A DNA stretch of 64,000 nt from Oxalobacteraceae bacterium (GTDB lineage Bacteria; Pseudomonadota; Gammaproteobacteria; Burkholderiales; Burkholderiaceae_D). The translations under genes were made by a program, and so were the position numbers. Every line of letters starts with the position of its first letter. Positions within the stretch are counted from its first letter, which is position 1. This document shows positions 30,995 through 40,173 of the stretch, one piece after another. Under the pieces are notes generated by a model that worked only from the letters and a program-made list of their open reading frames with translations, was not told the DNA's origin and searched no databases. The stretch spans positions 1-64,000 of the forward strand of contig JAIXXZ010000074.1 in the NCBI GenBank assembly GCA_027490465.1, written 5' to 3'.

Positions 30995-32086
30995 TCACTC
31001 CAGCGAACGCAGGGGATGCGCATAGGCAGGCCAGGCACTTTCAAAGAAGCGCTCCACCATGGCCGGCGTGACCTCGGCCAGGGTGGTTGGATTCCATTTC
31101 GGCGCGTGATCCTTGTCTACCGCCAGCGCGCGCACGCCCTCGATGACCTCGCCATGCTCGAAACAGCGCCTGACCATGGTGCGCTCCATGCGCAAGCAGT
31201 CACCAATCGTCATCGTTGCGGCGCGGCGTAGCTGCGACAGGGTGACGCACATCATCAGTGGCGAGCGCTTGCGCATGGTCTCCAGGGTTTTGCCAGCAAA
31301 CTCGCTGCTGTCTGCCGAGAGCGATGCCATGAGCTCGTTGATGGCGTTGCCCGAAAAATGGTGTTCAATCGACTCCCGCATGCCTGCAAGGCGACTGCTC
31401 GCAGGATCGGCTTGCGAAGAGAAAGGTGCTGCGAATCGTGAGATCGCCTCGCGCAGAGTGCCTGCTGATGATGCAATGACAAGCGCCTGCAAGGCAGGTA
31501 GTTTAGCCGCGGGCACAAACACATCAGCCAGCCCGGCATATAGCGCGTCGCTGGCGCCGATCATCTCGCCTGTCACCCCAAGGTAGGTACCGAGCTGTCC
31601 GTTGGCGCGCGACAAAAAGTGTCCACCGCCCACATCAGGGAAGAGTCCTATACCGACTTCGGGCATGGCCATTTTTGTGCGCTCTGTCACCACACGGACT
31701 CGAGCCGCCGGCCCCGCCTGCGCAATGCCCATGCCGCCACCCATCACGACACCATCCATGAGCGCGATATAGGGCTTGGGGTAATGGTGAATGAGATGGT
31801 TAAGTGCATATTCCTCGGTAAAAAAATCCTCAATCAGCGCCGCACCTTCAGTCGCTGTGGCTTTTCCCCTTTGGTGGAAAAAACGGATATCACCACCAGC
31901 GCAGTAGGCTTTTTCGCTGCTGCTGCGAACCATTACGCAATGAATGTCTGACTGATCGCGCCAGTCCAGCAGCGCGCTGGTCATGGTGCGGACCATATCG
32001 AGTGTGAGTGAATTCAGTGCGCTTGGGCGGTTCAGCGTGATGATGCCGGTGTGACCGCTAACTTCAGTCAATACGAGGTCGCTCAT
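30995..32086 (-). CDS. Enoyl-CoA hydratase/isomerase family protein, 3-hydroxyisobutyryl-CoA hydrolase-like
   Basis: GIITLNRPSALNSLTLDMV; KAYCAGGDIRFFHQ; MDGVVMGGGMGIAQAG; GIGLFPDVGGGHFLSR; 363 aa. Confidence 0.88.
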   Translation of the reverse strand: MSDLVLTEVSGHTGIITLNRPSALNSLTLDMVRTMTSALLDWRDQSDIHCVMVRSSSEKAYCAGGDIRFFHQRGKATATEGAALIEDFFTEEYALNHLIHHYPKPYIALMDGVVMGGGMGIAQAGPAARVRVVTERTKMAMPEVGIGLFPDVGGGHFLSRANGQLGTYLGVTGEMIGASDALYAGLADVFVPAAKLPALQALVIASSAGTLREAISRFAAPFSSQADPASSRLAGMRESIEHHFSGNAINELMASLSADSSEFAGKTLETMRKRSPLMMCVTLSQLRRAATMTIGDCLRMERTMVRRCFEHGEVIEGVRALAVDKDHAPKWNPTTLAEVTPAMVERFFESAWPAYAHPLRSLE

Positions 32087-32181
32087 AAGATGTACTCAGA
32101 CAGGTGGTCAGTCGAAAGACGTGAGTTTATCGGGAATGCGTCACTCCGCGCTTTGGAAGCGGGAAAGCCGGTCTTTTGCGC

Positions 32182-32317
32182 TAGGGAGACGCTGAATAAA
32201 ACCGGGTTTTATGGCGAGCCGGCGTAGCGCTGCGATGCGGAGCCAAGGAAAACCAGGGACTTATCACGATTAATGCAGCTGAAAAACTTTCGGATTTATT
32301 GAATCAGGGTTTCCTCG
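32182..32317 (+). repeat. MITE-like element copy B (forward)
   Basis: CTAGGGAGACGCTGAATAAA...core TTTTATGGCGAGCCGGCGTAGCGCTGCGATGCGG...TTGAATCAGGGTTTCCTC. Confidence 0.82.
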
Positions 32318-32365
32318 GGATAGTCTGCCTCGGCGCGCCGATGCCGACGCGCCTAAACCGAGGCG

Positions 32366-32390
32366 AAAAAAAGGGGCGCGATCGCGCCCC
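32366..32390 (-). terminator. Intrinsic terminator of the rpoN-hpf unit
   Basis: AAAAAAAGGGGCGCGATCGCGCCCC on + strand: perfect 18-nt palindrome followed by T7 on the - strand. Confidence 0.85.
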
Positions 32391-32411
32391 GTTGCAGGAT
32401 CGCTAAGAGCG

Positions 32412-32762
32412 TCAGGCGGCTTCCGCCTCCGGGCCCGTGTAGCGCTTGATGCCCTCGTGCTGATGGTTCTGGATCTTGTCCTTGTGTTTCAAGACCTGCC
32501 GGTCCAGCTTGTCCATGAGCAGGTCGATGGCCGCGTACATATCCTGGGCTTCGCTCTCGACATGCAAATCCTTGCCGCGCAAATGCAGATTGATTTCCGC
32601 GCGCTGGCGTTTTTCTTTTTCGGTCAGGGAGTCGACGGAGAGTGTGACGGTGATGTCAATGACGTTGTCAAAGTGACGCTTGATGCGCTCGAGCTTGCTT
32701 TCAACATAAGCCCGCAAGGCAGGGGTGAGTTCCAGATGATGCCCACTGATTTTCAGATTCAT
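32412..32762 (-). CDS. hpf: Ribosome hibernation promoting factor
   Basis: [44 protein letters not shown]; downstream of rpoN; track start too far upstream. Confidence 0.93.
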   Translation of the reverse strand: MNLKISGHHLELTPALRAYVESKLERIKRHFDNVIDITVTLSVDSLTEKEKRQRAEINLHLRGKDLHVESEAQDMYAAIDLLMDKLDRQVLKHKDKIQNHQHEGIKRYTGPEAEAA

Positions 32763-32859
32763 ACAGAGTGCTCCTTGGTATGGCGTTGCTGCCGTTTCTT
32801 TAGCGAATGATCGAAGACACATTCGCAGGGCGTACAGCAACGGTTAAAAACTCGGGAAG

Positions 32860-34332
32860 CTACAGGGACTTACGAAGATTTACCGGAGGAATTTTCAAGG
32901 CTTCGCGATACTTTGCGACCGTACGTCTCGCGACGACCATTCCTTGTTCAGCCAGCATATCCGTAATTTTGCTATCGGAAAACGGGTTCTTGGGGTCCTC
33001 GGCTCCTATCAATTGTTTAATCAAAGCACGTATGGCGGTCGATGACGCCTCGCCGCCGGCTTCCGTGGCGACGTGGCTGCCGAAGAAGTATTTCAATTCA
33101 AACATGCCATGCGGCGTCAGCATGTATTTTTGCGTGGTCACTCGAGAGATCGTGCTCTCGTGTAAACCCAGTGTATCAGCTATTTCCCGCAGTACAAGTG
33201 GCTTCATCGCGACTTCTCCGTGAGAGAAGAAATTGCGTTGCCGCTCTACTATCGCCTGCGCTACCCGCAGGATGGTGTCAAAGCGCTGACGCATATTCTT
33301 GATCAGCCATTTCGCTTCCTGAAGCTGCGAAGTGAGTGATCCCTCGCCTTTGTTTTGCTTGAGGATATTGGCATACATGGCATTGACTCGCAGCTTGGGC
33401 ATGACGTCCCGGTTCAGTGTCACCTGCCATCCGTTCTTTGCCCGTTTGACAATCACATCCGGCACCACGTAATCCGATGCATCACCCGCATACGGCGCCC
33501 CCGGGTGAGGATTGCACGCCTTAATAACCGCTTGGGCTTCGCGCAAGTCTTCGTCGTCGCAATCCAAAGCCTTCTTGAGCTTGTTGAACTCGCGCTGGGC
33601 GAATAGTTCAAGATAATTTTCCACCAGTGTGAGCGCCATGCGGCGCGTGACGAAGGGAACTTTCTCCATGCGGCGAATCTGCAAGGACAGGCATTCCGAG
33701 GCATTGCGCGCACCGACGCCGGCGGGATCGAAACTCTGCAGCAGCTTGAGCGCCACCTGCATTTCATCCATGTCGATGTCGAGCTCTTCAGGAAGGCGGC
33801 CGTGGATATCTTCCAGAGGCTCTTCCAGATAGCCGTTGTCATCCAGCGCTTCAATCAGTAATTCCACCAGTGCGCGGTCACGGCGATTGTCGACCGTGAC
33901 CGAGAGTTGTTCCAGCAGATGCTCGCGCAGCGTGCATTCATGCGCTTCGAGCTGCGGACGTGCATCGTCGTCTTCGGGGGCTTTGGATGAGCGCGCCACA
34001 TCATCAAAGCTCCACTCAGCTTCGGTGCCGCCGCTCTCCTCGCCTTGTGCGGGGGGATCGAAAGTGCCCTCTGATGCGGCATTGGCATCCGCATTCGATT
34101 CAGCCTCGGTTGAAGGTGTTGTGGGAGCCTGGCTGATCGCCCCATCGCCTAGCAGACGGATCGAATGGTCGAGTGGATCATCAAGACGTTCCAAGAGAGG
34201 ATTGTCGGTCAGCATTTGCTCCAGCTCCTGATGCAGTTCCAGCGTAGACAGCTGCAACAATCGTATGGATTGCTGCAGCTGTGGCGTTAACGCCAGATGC
34301 TGTGAGACGCGGAGCTGTAGGGTCTGCTTCAT
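32860..34332 (-). CDS. rpoN: RNA polymerase sigma-54 factor
   Basis: [37 protein letters not shown]-terminal RpoN box [14 protein letters not shown]. Confidence 0.97.
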   Translation of the reverse strand: MKQTLQLRVSQHLALTPQLQQSIRLLQLSTLELHQELEQMLTDNPLLERLDDPLDHSIRLLGDGAISQAPTTPSTEAESNADANAASEGTFDPPAQGEESGGTEAEWSFDDVARSSKAPEDDDARPQLEAHECTLREHLLEQLSVTVDNRRDRALVELLIEALDDNGYLEEPLEDIHGRLPEELDIDMDEMQVALKLLQSFDPAGVGARNASECLSLQIRRMEKVPFVTRRMALTLVENYLELFAQREFNKLKKALDCDDEDLREAQAVIKACNPHPGAPYAGDASDYVVPDVIVKRAKNGWQVTLNRDVMPKLRVNAMYANILKQNKGEGSLTSQLQEAKWLIKNMRQRFDTILRVAQAIVERQRNFFSHGEVAMKPLVLREIADTLGLHESTISRVTTQKYMLTPHGMFELKYFFGSHVATEAGGEASSTAIRALIKQLIGAEDPKNPFSDSKITDMLAEQGMVVARRTVAKYREALKIPPVNLRKSL

Positions 34333-34344
34333 CGAGTCCGGCCC

Positions 34345-35097
34345 TTACCTGCGGAAATTTTCACCGAGATATACCCGGCGAACCGACTCATTTTTAATGA
34401 TATCGTCCGGGCTGCCCGAGGCCAGCACGGAGCCCTGATTGATGATGTAGGCACGATCGCAAATATCCAGGGTCTCGCGCACATTGTGGTCCGTGATCAG
34501 CACGCCGATGCCGCGTGCTTTAAGGAAGCGCACGATACGCTGAATCTCGATTACCGCAATCGGGTCGACACCCGCGAAGGGTTCATCAAGCAGGATAAAG
34601 CGCGGATTGCTTGCTAATGCGCGCGCGATTTCAACGCGGCGGCGCTCACCTCCCGACAGTGACAGCGCGAGGTTCTCGCGCAGACTCTCAATCTGCAAGT
34701 CTTCCAGCAGCGTGTTGAGTCTTTTGTCGATTTCTGCGCGCGTGAGCGGTTTCCCATCGGACTTTTGTAATTCCAGTACGGCGCGAATATTGTCTTCGAC
34801 GGACAGCTTGCGAAAAACAGAGGCTTCCTGCGGCAGGTAAGACAGACCGAGTTCCGCTCGGCGATGAATAGGCAGTCTGGAAATGCGCTCGCCGTCGAGC
34901 AGAATCTCGCCCGCCTCCGATGGTACGAGTCCCACAATCATGTAAAACGATGTGGTCTTGCCCGCGCCATTGGGACCAAGCAGACCGATCACTTCGCCGC
35001 TGACGACCTCAAGTGATACATCTTGCACAACGAGACGAACGCCATAACTTTTCTGTAAGTTATGTACGCTCAGGGTGCTGGAGGCGCTTTGTGTCAT
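34345..35097 (-). CDS. lptB: LPS export ABC transporter ATP-binding protein LptB
   Basis: [52 protein letters not shown]. Confidence 0.95.
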   Translation of the reverse strand: MTQSASSTLSVHNLQKSYGVRLVVQDVSLEVVSGEVIGLLGPNGAGKTTSFYMIVGLVPSEAGEILLDGERISRLPIHRRAELGLSYLPQEASVFRKLSVEDNIRAVLELQKSDGKPLTRAEIDKRLNTLLEDLQIESLRENLALSLSGGERRRVEIARALASNPRFILLDEPFAGVDPIAVIEIQRIVRFLKARGIGVLITDHNVRETLDICDRAYIINQGSVLASGSPDDIIKNESVRRVYLGENFRR

Positions 35098-35100
35098 TAT

Positions 35101-35670
35101 TTATTTTTCTGCGTTACGGGGCTGGATCACGACCCGTACTCTCCCGGTTCCTGGCTTGCTTTCGCCGGCGGCCGAGTTGTCAACGGTGTAAAACTCGGTT
35201 CTGCTGTCGTAGGAGACGAATTCACCTTCGACCTCATCGGTGATCTTGCCGGCCTCGGTCATTTTTATTTTGGCGTTCTTGAACAGTTTTGCGATTTCGG
35301 TTTTAGTGTCGTACTCAATGCGATCAGCGGCGCTACCGTCGATCCACATGTCTTTGCCGCCATCACGCTTTTGACGAAATTTGGTGACGCCTCCCGGCGC
35401 TGCAAACAGCGTTGCGAATTGATTGCCTGCCGCATCCTTGCGCAAGGTCATTTTGTCGGCATGCATCACCAGTGTGCCACGCGTTAGAACGACGTTGCCA
35501 GAAAAGACATTGGTTTGCTTGGAGTTATCGTAGGTGCCGTGATTGGCTTCCACGTGCGTGGGTTTGTCGAAATCCGCTTTCTCTGCATACGCGACCTGCA
35601 ACATGATTGCGCCAAACATGGCGGCACAACCTGCTCGGATTTTGTGGTTTCGAGAATTATTTTTCATCAC
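35101..35670 (-). CDS. lptA: LPS transport periplasmic protein LptA
   Basis: OstA-like NHGTYDNSKQTNVFSGNVVLTRGTLVMHADKMTLR; between lptB and lptC. Confidence 0.93.
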   Translation of the reverse strand: MMKNNSRNHKIRAGCAAMFGAIMLQVAYAEKADFDKPTHVEANHGTYDNSKQTNVFSGNVVLTRGTLVMHADKMTLRKDAAGNQFATLFAAPGGVTKFRQKRDGGKDMWIDGSAADRIEYDTKTEIAKLFKNAKIKMTEAGKITDEVEGEFVSYDSRTEFYTVDNSAAGESKPGTGRVRVVIQPRNAEK

Positions 35671-35703
35671 GTTTCTCCTTCAAATAGAAAACATGCTATT
35701 TGC

Positions 35704-36297
35704 CTATGGCTTTTTGGGTGGCAGGTAAACCCCATTGACCCTGCTCTCGAGAGTCAGCTGTTGTGTTGCATTGTTGGCGACCATGCCGGTACCCGACAAG
35801 TGCATGTTCCCAACGCGGATGTCGACGTGCCGATCCGTTGTCACGATATCTTTTTCCGGCAGTACCAGCATGTAATCAGAGGTGACCGTCAACGGTTCTT
35901 CACCGCGGACTTCTGCGCGCTCGAGAATCACCTTATCAATCAATCGTACCTCCGAGTGGTCACCATTGATATTGGCGATTTCCGCTCGTAACGTGGTCGG
36001 TGGACGATTCGGCGCGAAGTTGCGTATCACCGGCTTCTCAACGACGTTGTGCTTGTCTGAAGGATAGTGCGTCATTTTGTCTCCCTCCACCCGGTACTGC
36101 ACCAGACCGTTGGCGTCCAACTTCGAGTAAGTGAAGTTCTCGACAAAATAGTCAGGCTTGGTGTTCTCGACCTTGGATGGCGTCTTGTTGGGCGATTTAT
36201 TGCTGAGTTCAAGCAACCAGAAGCTGCCCGCGGCCAGCAGCAATGCGAATCCCAGCAGCACCAAGGCCGGCACACGCTGGTGTACGGCGCTCGTCAT
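35704..36297 (-). CDS. lptC: LPS export system protein LptC
   Basis: N-terminal TM, KPDYFVENFTYSKLDANGLVQYRVEGDKMTHYP; position. Confidence 0.92.
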   Translation of the reverse strand: MTSAVHQRVPALVLLGFALLLAAGSFWLLELSNKSPNKTPSKVENTKPDYFVENFTYSKLDANGLVQYRVEGDKMTHYPSDKHNVVEKPVIRNFAPNRPPTTLRAEIANINGDHSEVRLIDKVILERAEVRGEEPLTVTSDYMLVLPEKDIVTTDRHVDIRVGNMHLSGTGMVANNATQQLTLESRVNGVYLPPKKP

Positions 36298-36833
36298 GTC
36301 AGGTACGGCGCCATTGCCGCCTGGTAGTTGTCCTGTGCGCGCAGGATGAAATCACATACCTCGCGTACCGCACCAAGCCCACCGCTTGCCTGCGCCACAT
36401 AGTGTGCTCGGGAACGCACTTCCTCGTGACCATTTGGAACACTGGCGGCAAATGCGACCCGGGTCATGACGGGCAAGTCAATGACGTCGTCGCCCATGAA
36501 GCCGCAATCCTGTGGGCCGAGTCCGGTCTCGGTAAGCAGCGTTTCGAACGCCGAGCGCTTGTCATGTATGCCTTGCATCACGATGCTGATACCCAGATCT
36601 GCTGCGCGCTTTGCCACAATGGGTGATTGTCGGGCGCTGATGATGGCGGTTTTGACGCCTGATTGCTGCAGCAGCTTGATGCCATGACCATCCAGCACAT
36701 GGAAGGTCTTCAGGATTTCGCCGTCGCTGCCATAACGAAGGCGCCCATCGGTCAGAACACCATCCACATCGAAGACCATCAGCCTGACCTGTTTGGCGCG
36801 TTCTATCGCGGTGGTTTTTTGGGTGGTCTGCAT
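36294..36833 (-). CDS. kdsC: 3-deoxy-D-manno-octulosonate 8-phosphate phosphatase KdsC
   Basis: LMVFDVDGVLTDGRLRYGSDGE...CGFMGDDVIDLPVM. Confidence 0.94.
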   Translation of the reverse strand: MQTTQKTTAIERAKQVRLMVFDVDGVLTDGRLRYGSDGEILKTFHVLDGHGIKLLQQSGVKTAIISARQSPIVAKRAADLGISIVMQGIHDKRSAFETLLTETGLGPQDCGFMGDDVIDLPVMTRVAFAASVPNGHEEVRSRAHYVAQASGGLGAVREVCDFILRAQDNYQAAMAPYLT

Positions 36834-37879
36834 CAGATCACCTTGGCGCGCGTCAGGTCATGGATATGCAATGCCCCCACCAGCCGGCCATCAGTATCCG
36901 CTACCAGCACTTGATTGATTCTGTGCGATTCCATCAGGTCCACGGCTTCCACCGCCAGCTGTTCCGGGTGTACCCGACGTGGATTCTTGTGCATCAAATC
37001 GCCGATCGCTGTGCGCGAAAAATCCTTACCCTGCTCAATCAGGCGACGCAAGTCGCCGTCCGTAAAAATACCCACCACACGAAACGCGTCATCAACGACG
37101 GCCGTCATCGCCATGCCTTTGCGGGTGACTTCAAGCAGCGCTTCCGGCAGGCTCATTTCCGGGCGCACGGCGGGTATGTCGTCGCCGGTGCGCATCACAT
37201 CCCGTACATGGGTGAGCAGGCGTCTGCCGAGCGCGCCACCAGGATGGGAGCGGGCAAAATCCTCTTCTCGGAAACCGCGAGCGTCCAGCAAAGCGACCGC
37301 CAGCGCATCGCCCAGCGCCAATGTGGCGGTCGTACTTGCGGTTGGCGCGAGATTAAGCGGGCAGGCTTCGCGGGCGACGGCCACGTCGAGATGCACGTCA
37401 GCGAGTCTGGCCAGTGGCGACTGCGGGTTGCCTGTCATTGAAATCAGCTTGGCACCCATGCGCTTGACTACCGGGAGGATGGCCATGAGCTCATCCGACT
37501 GCCCGGAATAGGAGATGGCGATCATGGCATCGGCTTCGGTCACCATGCCCAAATCGCCGTGCGCTGCTTCGGCGGGGTGGACAAAGAGCGCCGGGGTGCC
37601 AGTGGAGGCAAGGGTGGCGGCAATCTTGCGTGCGATGTGCCCGGATTTTCCCATGCCTGAGACCGCGACTCTGCCCGTGCAGCTCAGCAGCAGGGCGGTC
37701 GCCCGCGCGAAGGGGTCGTCGGCAGATTGGGTCAGCCGATGCATCACCGCGAGGACGGCATCGGCCTCGATTTGTAGGGTTTCTTGCGCAAGTTTTAACG
37801 CCCGTAATGCAGCGACGTTGTCAAATTGATGCGAAGAATTTTGCTCATGCGGTAAACTCATGCACAAAGTATAGCCCAA
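36833..37879 (-). CDS. kdsD: Arabinose-5-phosphate isomerase KdsD/KpsF
   Basis: SIS domain GMGKSGHIARKIAATLASTGTPALFVHPAEAAHGDLGMV plus two CBS domains. Confidence 0.94.
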   Translation of the reverse strand: MGYTLCMSLPHEQNSSHQFDNVAALRALKLAQETLQIEADAVLAVMHRLTQSADDPFARATALLLSCTGRVAVSGMGKSGHIARKIAATLASTGTPALFVHPAEAAHGDLGMVTEADAMIAISYSGQSDELMAILPVVKRMGAKLISMTGNPQSPLARLADVHLDVAVAREACPLNLAPTASTTATLALGDALAVALLDARGFREEDFARSHPGGALGRRLLTHVRDVMRTGDDIPAVRPEMSLPEALLEVTRKGMAMTAVVDDAFRVVGIFTDGDLRRLIEQGKDFSRTAIGDLMHKNPRRVHPEQLAVEAVDLMESHRINQVLVADTDGRLVGALHIHDLTRAKVI

Positions 37880-37988
37880 GATCTAAAGCAAAAAACCTGC
37901 CAGACGCAAGAAAACCTTGGCGGGCAGGGGCTTGCTACGGATTCCATTTTGTAGCGCTCATCGTGATTGGCGGCCCGGCCCACACCCT

Positions 37989-39971
37989 ATGTATTCAGCC
38001 CTTGAACTCACCCTGATTTTGCTCGTTGCTGCGGTGCTGGGGGTCGTGGCATTTCGCATGATGCATTTGCCGCCCATGCTCGGGTATCTCTCGGTGGGCA
38101 TACTCATCGGCCCGCACGCGCTGGGTCTCGCATCGAATAGCCCCGCCACGCACATGCTGGCCGAGTTCGGTGTGGTCTTCCTGATGTTTTCCATCGGCCT
38201 TGAGTTCTCCCTGCCCAAACTCAAGTCCATGCGACGCAATGTGTTCGGTCTGGGTATGGCGCAAGTGGTGGTCACCATTCTTGTCACGATGTTGTGCGGC
38301 GGTTTGCTCGCCAAATTTTTACCCAAGATTTTCGATATTGGCTGGAGTGCCTCGTTTGCACTGGGCGGCGCACTCTCCATGTCTTCCACGGCCATCGTGC
38401 TCAAGCTCCTGACAGAAAAACTTGAACTTGAGAGCGAACACGGACGCCGTATTACCAGCATCCTGCTGTTTCAGGATCTGGCGGTCGTGCCATTGCTGAT
38501 TCTGGTTCCCGCGCTTGCGCATCCCGGTGCGGACATCGTAGAGGATCTCGCATGGGCTGGCCTCAAGGCGGTCTTCGTGCTCACACTGCTGCTCACGTTT
38601 GGGCAGGTGCTGTTGCGTCGCTGGTTCAGGATTGTGGTCCAGCGACGCTCGCAAGAACTGTTCATGCTCAACCTGTTGCTGATCACGCTGGGTGCTGCCT
38701 GGATCACCGAGATTGCCGGGCTGTCGCTCGCCCTGGGCGCATTTATCGCTGGCATGCTGATCTCCGAGACCGAGTACCGATTACAGGTGGAAGAAGATAT
38801 CAAGCCATTCCGCGACGTCTTGCTCGGACTGTTTTTCATCACGGTTGGCATGTTGCTCGACATGCGTCTGGTGATTGAGAACTGGCTGCTGGTACTTGTA
38901 TTGCTGAGCGTGCCCCTGCTCATCAAATTCAGCCTGATCGCGCTGCTGGCCAGACTGTTTGGCGCATCGCCGGGCGTTGCGCTGCGCACCGGCTTGGGTC
39001 TGGCGCAAGGTGGTGAATTCGGCTTCGTGCTGCTTAATCAGGCTGGTGCTCTCGGTTTGGTCGATGCGAATCTGGTGCAATTGATACTGGCGGCCGTGGT
39101 CTTGTCGATGCTTGCCACACCGTTTATTTTTGCCAATGCGGATCGCCTCGTGATGAAGCTCTCGTCCAATGAGTGGATGCAGCAATCGCTAGCGCTCACG
39201 CGCATCGCCTCGCGCACCATCAGCGAAGAAAAACATATTCTCATTGCGGGTTTTGGGCGCAGTGGTCAGAGTCTGGCGCGTTTGCTGGAAGAGGAAAAAA
39301 TCGCCTATCACGCGCTGGATCTTGACCCGCAGCGTGTACTGGAGGCACAAAACGCTGGCTGGCAAGTTTCGTATGGTGACGCAAGCCGTCGTGAAAGTCT
39401 GATGGCAGCGGGTATTCATCGAGCCGCAGCCTTGGTGATTACCTATGCCGACACGCACATGGCACTCAAAACACTGCACTTTGCCAATGAACTCGCGCCA
39501 GCGCTGCCCGCCATCGTGCGCAGCGTAGGCGAGGATGATCTCGACAAGCTGCGCGCGGGTGGCGCAGATGAAGTCGTGCCTGAGGCGATCGAGGGTAGTC
39601 TGATGCTCGCTTCCCATGCGCTGTTGCTCATGGGTGTGCCGTTGCGTCGCGTCGTGCAGCGGGTTCAGGCTGCCCGAAGCGAACGCTATGCCTCTCTGCG
39701 GGGTTACTTTCATGGCATTGATGACCTTGCCGACGACGAAGAGCATCTGCAGGTCAGACTGCATTCCGTGCCCTTGGAGGGCAGGGCGGCTGCGATTGGC
39801 AAGACGCTGGCTTCCCTGAATCTCTCGGCGCTGGGCGCTGAAATCACGGCGGTGCGGCGAGGTAAAGTGCGCTTGCCGTTTTCCGCCGACATGCAACTCG
39901 AAGCCGGTGATGTGGTCGTGCTTCGAGGTGACGCCGAGTCTATCGAACGCGCTGAAAAACAGCTGCTCTAA
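37989..39971 (+). CDS. Monovalent cation:proton antiporter-2 (KefB-like) with RCK/TrkA-N domain
   Basis: FLMFSIGLEFSLPKLKSMRRNVFGLG; FALGGALSMSSTAIVLKLL; RCK HILIAGFGRSGQSLARLLEEE; start at 37989 preferred. Confidence 0.92.
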   Translation: MYSALELTLILLVAAVLGVVAFRMMHLPPMLGYLSVGILIGPHALGLASNSPATHMLAEFGVVFLMFSIGLEFSLPKLKSMRRNVFGLGMAQVVVTILVTMLCGGLLAKFLPKIFDIGWSASFALGGALSMSSTAIVLKLLTEKLELESEHGRRITSILLFQDLAVVPLLILVPALAHPGADIVEDLAWAGLKAVFVLTLLLTFGQVLLRRWFRIVVQRRSQELFMLNLLLITLGAAWITEIAGLSLALGAFIAGMLISETEYRLQVEEDIKPFRDVLLGLFFITVGMLLDMRLVIENWLLVLVLLSVPLLIKFSLIALLARLFGASPGVALRTGLGLAQGGEFGFVLLNQAGALGLVDANLVQLILAAVVLSMLATPFIFANADRLVMKLSSNEWMQQSLALTRIASRTISEEKHILIAGFGRSGQSLARLLEEEKIAYHALDLDPQRVLEAQNAGWQVSYGDASRRESLMAAGIHRAAALVITYADTHMALKTLHFANELAPALPAIVRSVGEDDLDKLRAGGADEVVPEAIEGSLMLASHALLLMGVPLRRVVQRVQAARSERYASLRGYFHGIDDLADDEEHLQVRLHSVPLEGRAAAIGKTLASLNLSALGAEITAVRRGKVRLPFSADMQLEAGDVVVLRGDAESIERAEKQLL

Positions 39972-40003
39972 GCCCCGCTTTATTCATTCAAGCCGCGCCG
40001 GTT

Positions 40004-40140
40004 AGGGAAGTGCTGATTAAACAAATCCAGAAACTTTTGTGACAAGCTCAATGGCACCCAGCCCTTGATCTTGCTGGTCCGCGCATCGCACAGCTACGCT
40101 GGCTCGCCATAAAACGTGGATTTAATCTGAGTCTCCCTAG
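40004..40140 (-). repeat. MITE-like element copy C (reverse)
   Basis: TAGGGAAGTGCTGATTAAA...CCGCGCATCGCACAGCTACGCTGGCTCGCCATAAAA...TTTAATCTGAGTCTCCCTAG. Confidence 0.86.
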
Positions 40141-40173
40141 CGTATCGGTCAGGCGCTTCTCTGCTGTCTGCCA

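Noticed and set aside
32860-37879. rpoN-lptB-lptA-lptC-kdsC-kdsD cluster as an unusual system
   Set aside because: Well-known conserved gene order in Beta/Gammaproteobacteria.
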